Below the pieces are notes generated by a model. That model was not told the origin of the DNA. It did no database searches and saw nothing but the letters and a program-made list of their open reading frames with translations. From Iris pallida (Eukaryota > Streptophyta > Magnoliopsida > Asparagales > Iridaceae), in assembly GCA_029216955.1 (NCBI GenBank), contig JANAVB010006998.1, positions 1,621,800 to 1,685,799 of the forward strand: a stretch of DNA of 64,000 nucleotides, in the 5' to 3' direction. Positions 57,796 through 64,000 of this stretch are shown in pieces (position 1 is the first letter of the stretch; every line of letters starts with the position of its first letter). The position numbers and the translations under genes were made by a program.

Positions 57796-58750
57796 ATAAA
57801 TTCTGCTAACTTCTCTTGTTTTATTGATATTTGCAGTGATTTGGTTAGCGAGATTCTTCAGAACTGGCATTGGTGATTTGGATGTTGTAGAGACCATTCT
57901 TCTGATACTCACATCAGACAGCTCATGTGGTTCTGACACTCAAATCAGACAGCTCAGGACTCTTCATGTTAAGAAGGGTCTTCCTCAGATGGTAGAAAGA
58001 GCCTATACACATGAGAGTTGGATGGTGAAGATGCAGAACTAAAAATTGTATCACAAGGGTGATCTCGTTCCTAGTTCCCCTGGCGGGCTGTCTTCTCTCC
58101 ATCAGTTGTATTGACAGCAGCTCATCTTTGGGCTGCTGCACTCTGGGCTTCTCCTCTCGTCTTTCTCAGAGGACCAGAGTTAATTCCATTGTTTGGCTCG
58201 TTGCTTCAGGTCGAGACGACAAGGAATTGCCACCAACAAATAAGAAGATCCAAAGATGTAATAGACCTTCATTATCGATGAGAAGATCCAAAGATGTAAT
58301 AGGCCTTCATTTAGAATGAAAATCCAAGATGTAATAAATTTTCATCAAGATGTATCTATGCTTTTAAAGAAGGAATAAAGAAATAATTGTCTCATTATTC
58401 TTTTTTTTTATAATTTGATTTTGCTATGCTTTCATAGATAACAAAATCCAGAGAGGATTACGAATGTGGCAAGTTGTTTTGATGTGAATATTTGGAATTC
58501 AAGTTCGTAAAAGACATGACCTCTCACTATGATAAATGAATGGGTGACCATTCATATTAAATTCTGAGGAAGAAATATTGAATGAATGAATGGTGGTTTA
58601 AATTTTCGAAGAAGAAAGCGAATGAATCAAGCACGTCGGTTTCGAAGAAGGGAAGATGAAGAGTCGGTTATGAATGAACCGTTAGAAATGAACAAACAAT
58701 TGTGCCTCTTTCCAAAGTCGCATCAGTTCTTAAGGCTGATTACTTAGTTG
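57796..58750 (+). other. Degenerate second exon region of the D antisense gene
   Basis: After the acceptor at 57835-57836 an open stretch runs about 200 bp (IWLARFFRTGIGDLDVVETI) and ends at a TAA near 58040. Later frames are broken. A repeated AGAAGATCCAAAGATGTAATA unit lies at about 58240-58340, and a GGAATAAAG polyadenylation-like signal at 58370. I could not match it to the A/C protein. Confidence 0.4.
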
Positions 58751-58755
58751 TTCTG

Positions 58756-58764
58756 CCTATAAAT
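58756..58764 (+). promoter_or_regulatory. TATA box of the small antisense gene of element D
   Basis: CTGCCTATAAATTG about 33-41 bp before the ATG at 58797; matches the element A counterpart. Confidence 0.6.
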
Positions 58765-58796
58765 TGTCAATCTCTTTTCTTCCTGTACAAGAAAAA

Positions 58797-59082
58797 ATGT
58801 CTTCCAAAGATTTGATTGCTCCGAAGACTGAAGAAGAAACTAAGACTTCCCTTGCTGAGCCTCTAGTGTCTTCTCAAAAAGAAGGGCGAAGGCTCAACTG
58901 TTCCTCCTGCACCAGAACAGGATTTGATCTCCAAGTTAGTGGAGCCTGGAAAAACTGTCGAAGAAGAGGCATTGAGGATGGCTGTTTGTGAGTTCCTGGT
59001 ACGTTCTGACAATGAGATGTTTGAAAGGTTGGCGTACTTTGTTTTTAATAAGGAAGGGTCAGGGCCTCCTCCCCGTCCTTAA
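58797..59082 (+). pseudogene. Small antisense gene of element D, homologue of the A gene, with a one-base frameshift
   Basis: Starts MSSKDLIAPKTEEETKTSL. After SSQKEG the homologous frame shifts by one base (about 58880-58895) and continues VEPGKTVEEEALRMAVCEFL and FNKEGSGPPPRP to a TAA at 59080-59082. This matches the C-terminal block of the A protein residue for residue in the charged positions. Length about 95 aa against 107. It ends 83 bp from the pol stop of D on the other strand. Function unknown; conservation of sequence, promoter and position supports a real gene family. Confidence 0.7.
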
Positions 59083-59165
59083 TATTATGTAAATCCATTC
59101 TGCTTTTGAATAAAAAATGAACTTTTATTTACATCATGTCTCTGAAAATAAAGTATATTTTGTCT

Positions 59166-59204
59166 TTATGTATAATATTTCTTGAGAAATTTGTCATTGA
59201 TGGG
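59166..59204 (-). pseudogene. Last 12 codons of element D pol (integrase C-terminus), cut by element E
   Basis: The minus strand encodes PINDKFLKKYYT then a stop, matching the end of element A pol (PINGNFLKKYYV). The frame is interrupted at 59204/59205 by the LTR of element E, giving the direction and order of insertion. Confidence 0.85.
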
Positions 59205-61274
59205 TGTTTGCCATTAAAATCTTTTTATTGCAATTTCAATTACAAACAGAATAGTATTACAATGTAGGACTTAGATGTAGTCCTAGAAGAAAACATTTGT
59301 TTATCTGGGTCCTTGTGTCAATGGAGCGAGTGGTAATGCGTTGACTCTGTTGACGATCTGACGACGGTTCTCGGTTCTCTGAAGGTCTGAGTTGATCTGG
59401 GTGCTGGAGTTTGCAGATGGGAAGAAGACGTTGAGTCTCTTCCAATCTTGGTGGATGATAACTCTGATGCCTTTTTTTGTCTGTGTACGTATGTATATTA
59501 CGTGGTTCGTAAGAAGAAAATGATCCCTCTATTTATAGTTTGCAGGCTGGCTGTTCATGCGGGCATATGTAGGATGTGCCTGTATATGGGGACGCCACAT
59601 GGTTGAAGCTGCAGGAGGCGCATGGATGATGCGCCATCATTTGTGGGTTGAATCCTTCATGCTGCTTTTGTGGTCTGGCACATACTAGGGGAGAGGATCT
59701 TTCTGTTGCTAAGATCTTGGGTGATTAGCGCCCCTTCATTTGCTGAATTAAGTCAAAGGACACGTGTCGCACGTCCATGGCTCAAAGATCTCGGATTTGG
59801 TGGAGAGTGTTTTGATAGGATGCGCCTGGGATCTGGCGTATGAGAAGACTTTGGCTCACAACCTTCAGGAGTCACGAACCAGTCTGGGCGTACGGCTTTT
59901 AAGGTGCATAAGAGTCTTCAGGCACATGGCCTCTGAGGCACATGCGAGTGGTTGGTCGGCCACGTGGGTCGTAGCCGTCGGAGGAAAGTAATGATGATGC
60001 TGATGTCAGCGATACTTCGTCTTTTAAAAAGCTGCTAACTGTCCAGTCCTCGGGGGACGTGCTGCCAACTCTGTCACTTGAGCATTAATTGCTTGATGGG
60101 TGACGAGCCAAAATGGGCGCATGGGTCCATGTTGTTTAGGACGTATAGGTTTGTGCTCTGTTGGGCACATCCATACGGGTCACTTTGGAACCGATGGGCG
60201 CATCTGTACGATGTGTTGTGTCTGACCGGCGCATCCTTTTGTATAACGTGCTTTTATTGGTCTGACTTTTGTGTTCTTTAAGTGCTTTAAATAGCCATTT
60301 TGACTTGGCTGAATTCGAAGCGTCAGGTTCATCACCAAAAATACAAATTTATAGCACGGGATTCGGAGAGCCCGCCACTTGGCGCATGGGTTTGATTTTT
60401 CCGGCCTATAAATAGTGGCAAGGAGAGAGTTTGCCTCTCGTTCTCTTGCGTCTTTCCGAATGAACTTGTTCGCTCGAGCATATTTTATTGACGAGATGCT
60501 CCCGAGGGTGAAGATGCGACGCATTGTCTTCATTCATGCACTCGTGAAGGTGACTGTTACATCCAAAAGTCGGGGTCGAGGGCTTCTGAGGCAGGAAGAA
60601 AGTGCCTGTTGCATCCAAAGATAGGGATGCCAGAGCCTTGTCTCCGTTATGCTGGAAGAGCCATAAATCGGAATTGTGGTGCTCTCATCTTCCTTGGGCT
60701 TTGGAGAGCTCTTCCTCCTGCAAGAGTGGGTATTGCCCATTCTGGTTGTGTTGAAAGCTGCTCCTTTAGCCTCGGAGGAGAGCTATTCCACCAGCTAGGG
60801 TGGGGTTGATCGTCCACCCAGGTTCTGCTCAATAAATGCTTTATTATTCGAAGCATTTGATCGGGTCGAAGTAAGGTGTATATGTTGAGACTTTATGATG
60901 TGCATAACTGAGACGCTGAAGAGGCGCGCCTGACTGAAACGCTGAAGGCTGCGCCTGACTGAGATGCTAAAGATACACGCCTGACTGAGACGCTGAAGTG
61001 ATGCGCCTATCTGATGATGTGCCTGGTGGGGGACGCATGGAAGTTTACTGCGCATGGCTGTAGTCTTAGGATGTTTCTTTTTGTAGTAAAGCCTTTCCTT
61101 TAGACATGTAATAGACTTTTATATGAAATAAAAAATTTCTTTTGATTGTCTATATTTTTGCTGTCTTGCTGTGCCAAGTACTTCGTTTGAGCTCCCTGGC
61201 GCATGTTCTGAGTAGTATTTGAGCGCATAACAATTCTGGCACATAGATGCGCCATGAAATTTCATGCTTCTACA
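59205..61274 (-). repeat. 3' LTR of element E
   Basis: TGTTTGCCATT...GCTTCTACA on the + strand, about 2.07 kb, longer than the others. Minus-strand TATA box CTATAAATAG at 59529-59538. Many GGCGCATG and TGCGCC motifs. It starts (minus sense) TGTAGAAGCATG, identical to the LTR B start. Also contains a + strand TATAAATAG at 60407-60415. Confidence 0.75.
60407..60415 (+). promoter_or_regulatory. Opposite-strand TATA box inside LTR E
   Basis: GGCCTATAAATAGTGGCAAGG, with AATAAATG at about 60833 and AATAAAAAATT at about 61129 downstream on the same strand. This could define a short antisense transcript in U3, or an embedded solo LTR fragment. No ORF with recognisable homology lies between. Confidence 0.4.
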
Positions 61275-61297
61275 AGACCCCCTTCAAAGTTTTCAAA
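61275..61297 (-). promoter_or_regulatory. Polypurine tract of element E
   Basis: Minus strand GAAAACTTTGAAGGGGGTCT adjoining the LTR start; same as in B and C. Confidence 0.85.
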
Positions 61298-61558
61298 ACT
61301 TTTTTTCAAGTTTTGGAATACTTTGAATAAGAAGCATGGTGGTGTCTTCAATGGGGCGCATGACTGTTCGGGCGCATGATTACTCCACGCATCAGTGATG
61401 GGGCGCATGCTCCTCTCATTTAATGCAAATGATAACGCTTCAAAGTAATCAACAAAAGATTAATGATGATCTTTTTGGATTATTTACAGTTATCATTTTG
61501 CAGAACCCCAAGCGGTGGCTGACGTCACTCCTCATCGGTTTCCGTGTATGCCCAAGCC

Positions 61559-61567
61559 TATAAATAG
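61559..61567 (+). promoter_or_regulatory. TATA box of the E antisense gene
   Basis: AAGCCTATAAATAGGCGTC about 95-105 bp before the ATG at 61662. Confidence 0.65.
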
Positions 61568-61661
61568 GCGTCTGATGGAGAGAGAGGGTTCTTCTCCTCT
61601 TTGCTTTCTTCTTATCTAGAGTTCTTCTTTCGAAAAAAACCCTAGTTTCTTCTTTCACGAG

Positions 61662-63655
61662 ATGGCCCCCAAAACTCCTCGCGGTGGTGCTGGCAAGGGA
61701 CGAAGCAAAGGGAAAGGGCTTGTGGAGGCTGCTGTGGATGATGTCCCCAGGATGCCCGTTGACGTTTGGCGGGTGGTGATCGGTGGGTTTCGTCACTCTT
61801 TACCGTACCTTTCTGTACTCGAGTAGGCCATTTTTAGAACTCACATACGCTGACGCGCATGGACCTTGGGTCCTAATGATGTGCTTACTTCACTGCTGAC
61901 GTGCATGGGTATAGACCTTGATGATGTGCCGAAGGTTCCCTGCTGAGGTGTATGGGTTTAAACCCTGATGATGCACCGAAGCTTTTCCTGCTGAGGCCCA
62001 TGGGTTTAGACCCTGATAATGCGCCAAAGCTTTTCCTGCTGAGGCGCATGGGTTTAGACCCTGATGATGCACCGAAGCTTCCCAACTGAGGCGCATGGGT
62101 TTAGACCCAGATGATGCGCTGAAGCTTCACTGCTGATGCGCATGGGTTTAGACCCTGATGATGCGCTGAAGCTTCTTTCCAGATGCGCCTGAGCCTTGGT
62201 TTAGTGTATGCGCTTCTGGTGAGAGCATAACTCAGAATTTTTGTTGTTCTAATATATCTGAGTTTTTTGACTTCTTTTGCTGACCGCCAGTGTCGATGAC
62301 TGTCCCGCTCTTGAACGAAGTGCTTTTAGATGCTGCTATCTGTCAGATGGAAGTAGATTATAACGAGAAGGTGATAAATCCTGCCCAAACTGCCATTATG
62401 TTGGATCAGCCTCCCGAGAGAATGATCCAAATCTGGGAACAACAGCATGGGTTCCTCCAACGGATGATGGAGTGTGGCATTTTGAAATCTGCCATTTCTG
62501 ATAGTGTGACTTTATTGAAGCCTGAGTTCCTGTTTGGGGACCGCCTTACTTCTCTTGAAGCAAAGGTGTTAAAGATCAAGGAATATTGGTTCTTTACAGC
62601 CAGAGGGGGAAGGTCCCGTACGGCCTGCTGATAGTGTGTTGGAGCTGGAGGAGGTAGCCCCTGACGTCGGTGGTCCCTCCGAGCATGGGAAGGGTAAGGG
62701 TTTGCTGGAACCCCCTGATGTTCCTTCTACTTGGGGTACGATATTGATGTCCCTCTCGGCTCCTTTCGTTCTCTTGGCTCCTCGGGCCAGTGACAGAGTT
62801 CAAGCCCCTGTTGAGGGAGAGTCCGTTGATGCCGAGGTTTTAGCCTCGCAGATTGAAGTCGATGGGTCTTCTTCAGGTCCGCCGTCTATTAGAGTACCTC
62901 CTACAACTTCTGCCATGATGCCTCAAGTACTGACTGATGCAGATGAGTATGTTCAGTTTGTTGTTGAATCAGTGTACAAGATGCTGCAGAAGGGCGTATC
63001 AACGGTACTGAATGCAAATAGAAGTTTTGCAACAGCAAAAGCCATGGCGCTCTCTTCCATTGGTTTGATACGTTTGCACCGTGGCCACGATCACATGGCT
63101 GTAATTCTGAGGAGTCGGTGGTTGAGCTTGATCATCGTCTTTCTGAACTGTAGAGTATCCAGCGGAATGACTTTTTTTGCTCTGATAGAAGCAGAACAGA
63201 AGAAGTTGATTGCTGAGGTTGAGTCGTCTTATCAGGCCACAGTGGCCATCTGGGACGGCGAGGTGGCCACTGCTGAGGCTGCAGTAGAGAGACTGTCTCA
63301 ATCCACATAGGAGCAGGTGGAGCTGCGAGCCTCATTGGAGGCAAATATTACAGAGGTTACTGCCAGGATTCGCCTCCTAGAAGACCAGAGGGCCCAACTT
63401 ATGTTAGATCTTGAGCGGGCCCAAGCTGAGCACATCTCGTCCAAGAAGGAAGAGGCAGTTGTTACTCACCATATTCTTTCTCTGACTCACCAACGGCAGG
63501 AGTTGGACGCCAAGCACGAGAACGATACTGCTCTCGAGGGTGTGGAGATGATGCGGCAGGAAGCTGAACGTCGGGTCCTGTCGACTGCAGAGACTCGGGC
63601 TGCAGACTTGAGGCGTCGGATCGAAGAGCTGTCCGCCAATCCCAATAATGCCTAG
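61662..63655 (+). pseudogene. Antisense gene of element E: PMD core deleted, coiled coil retained
   Basis: Exon 1 begins MAPKTPRGGAGKGRSKGKGL; a phase-1 donor at 61783 (ATCG/GTGGGT) fits the family pattern. Exon 2 starts at 62291 after CTGACCGCCAG. It contains LKPEFLFGDRLTSLEAKV, matching KPAFLFGDAI of A, but then jumps (frameshift near 62600) to an acidic linker (VLELEEVAPDVGG) without the PMD-like blocks. The C-terminus is a coiled coil (LEANITEVTARIRLLEDQRA and RRRIEELSANPNN) with a TAG at 63308-63310. Ends TAG at 63653-63655, with AATGAAAAATAAAG about 60 bp on. An internal deletion derivative. Confidence 0.7.
61900..62190. repeat. 47-48 bp minisatellite in intron 1 of the E antisense gene
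   Basis: About six units with GAGGCGCATGGGTTTAGACC and CCTGATGATGCGCCGAAGCT. The core GGCGCATGGG also occurs in the LTR of E. Confidence 0.9.
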
Positions 63656-64000
63656 GGATTTGTAGTCTTCTATCCTTTTTTTTGTTATATGCTGGGGATG
63701 TAATCCTTTACTTTTTGAATGAAAAATAAAGAATTTTGTGGTGTGTTCATCTTTTGTTGTCATGAACTTGTGATTTGTGTGGACCTATTATCTTTTGTGC
63801 ACCTTGGTTGTTAGGTACAGATAATAAGTTTGAGAGAACCGACATGTTTGCTAAGAGGTAATGTGGAAGTGGCAAATATGGGATTCGAATGATGGAATCT
63901 TCCTACTCAGAGGTGTTATGGACGTGGTAGAAATGACTCTAGGAGATATGCGGAACTACTCAGAGGTAATATGGACATGGAAGTTCTGTAATCAATGTAC
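63656..64000. other. 3' flank of the E antisense gene
   Basis: Polyadenylation-like signal near 63719, then non-coding DNA with repeated CTACTCAGAGGTRWTATGGAC units (63903, 63956). By comparison with A, the small antisense gene and pol should follow beyond the window. Confidence 0.5.

Larger units (their letters stand above)
55375..59204 (-). mobile_element. Element D: Tat-lineage element, minus orientation, 3' part
   Basis: Contains the 3' LTR (left), PPT, antisense-strand genes on the + strand and the last codons of pol on the minus strand, where element E is inserted. The antisense block is only about 2.5 kb against about 6 kb in A, so it is a reduced version. Confidence 0.75.
59205..64000 (-). 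mobile_element. Element E: Tat-lineage element, minus orientation, 3' part
   Basis: 3' LTR on the left, PPT and antisense gene (+ strand) continuing off-window. Inserted into the pol of element D (candidate left duplication ATGGG, 59200-59204), so younger than D. Confidence 0.8.

Noticed and set aside
57454..57939. Minus-strand ORF of repeated TGAHQYAST-like units
   Set aside because: Product of the 28-bp minisatellite; antisense to the module and with no start context.

Overview
This window is intergenic DNA from a large plant genome, most likely an angiosperm. It is built almost entirely of nested transposable elements, and I see no intact host gene. The evidence is Ty3/gypsy polyprotein fragments with two RNase H domains (the Tat lineage), plant-type CACTA ends, MITEs, primer-binding sites matching plant tRNA-Ile and tRNA-Arg, and captured exons of two plant-only gene families (BSL Kelch phosphatase and JAZ/TIFY).

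Layout. Element A (1-24954, + strand, Tat lineage) has a decayed pol (1-1875 and 14688-17694) split inside reverse transcriptase by a ~12.8 kb CACTA-like DNA transposon (1876-14687). That transposon carries smaller TIR elements and the captured gene pieces. Downstream of pol, A carries genes on the opposite strand: a small one (17777-18100) and a large three-exon one (18569-23639). A polypurine tract and 3' LTR follow (23981-24954). Element F (25253-30881, minus) is a complete non-autonomous gag-only LTR retrotransposon with a perfect ATTGT target duplication. A and F both lie in the leader of element G (minus; PBS 31540-31557, LTR 31566-35673). G interrupts the antisense gene of Tat element B (35674-38161). 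B interrupts the gag of element H (minus; gag 38162-38411, LTR from 38656). Two further G-type LTRs follow (42328-45722 and 45723 to about 47332).

The right third is a second pile of Tat elements: C (about 47350-51479, + orientation), sitting in the gag region of J (51480-55374, minus); D (55375-59204, minus), which cuts the LTR of J; and E (59205 to beyond 64000, minus), inserted into the last codons of D's pol.

How the parts work together. The most distinctive feature is the antisense module shared by the Tat elements A, B, C and E, with a reduced version in D. Between pol and the 3' LTR, on the strand opposite to pol, lies a gene with its own TATA box, a short basic first exon starting MAPK, a phase-1 intron 1, a large exon resembling the plant mobile domain (PMD) family, an acidic linker and a C-terminal coiled coil. 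In A the inferred splicing joins to exactly 1431 codons. A second small antisense gene (A and D) has its own TATA box and ends tail-to-tail with pol, about 82 bp away in both elements. Each element also carries its own minisatellite or dispersed short motif with a TGCG core, present in both LTR U3 and intron 1 of the antisense gene. The motif differs between elements but matches within an element. The unrelated gag-only element F has a GCGCATG minisatellite in its LTRs. All copies that can be read carry stops, frameshifts or truncations, so the module here is a fossil series.
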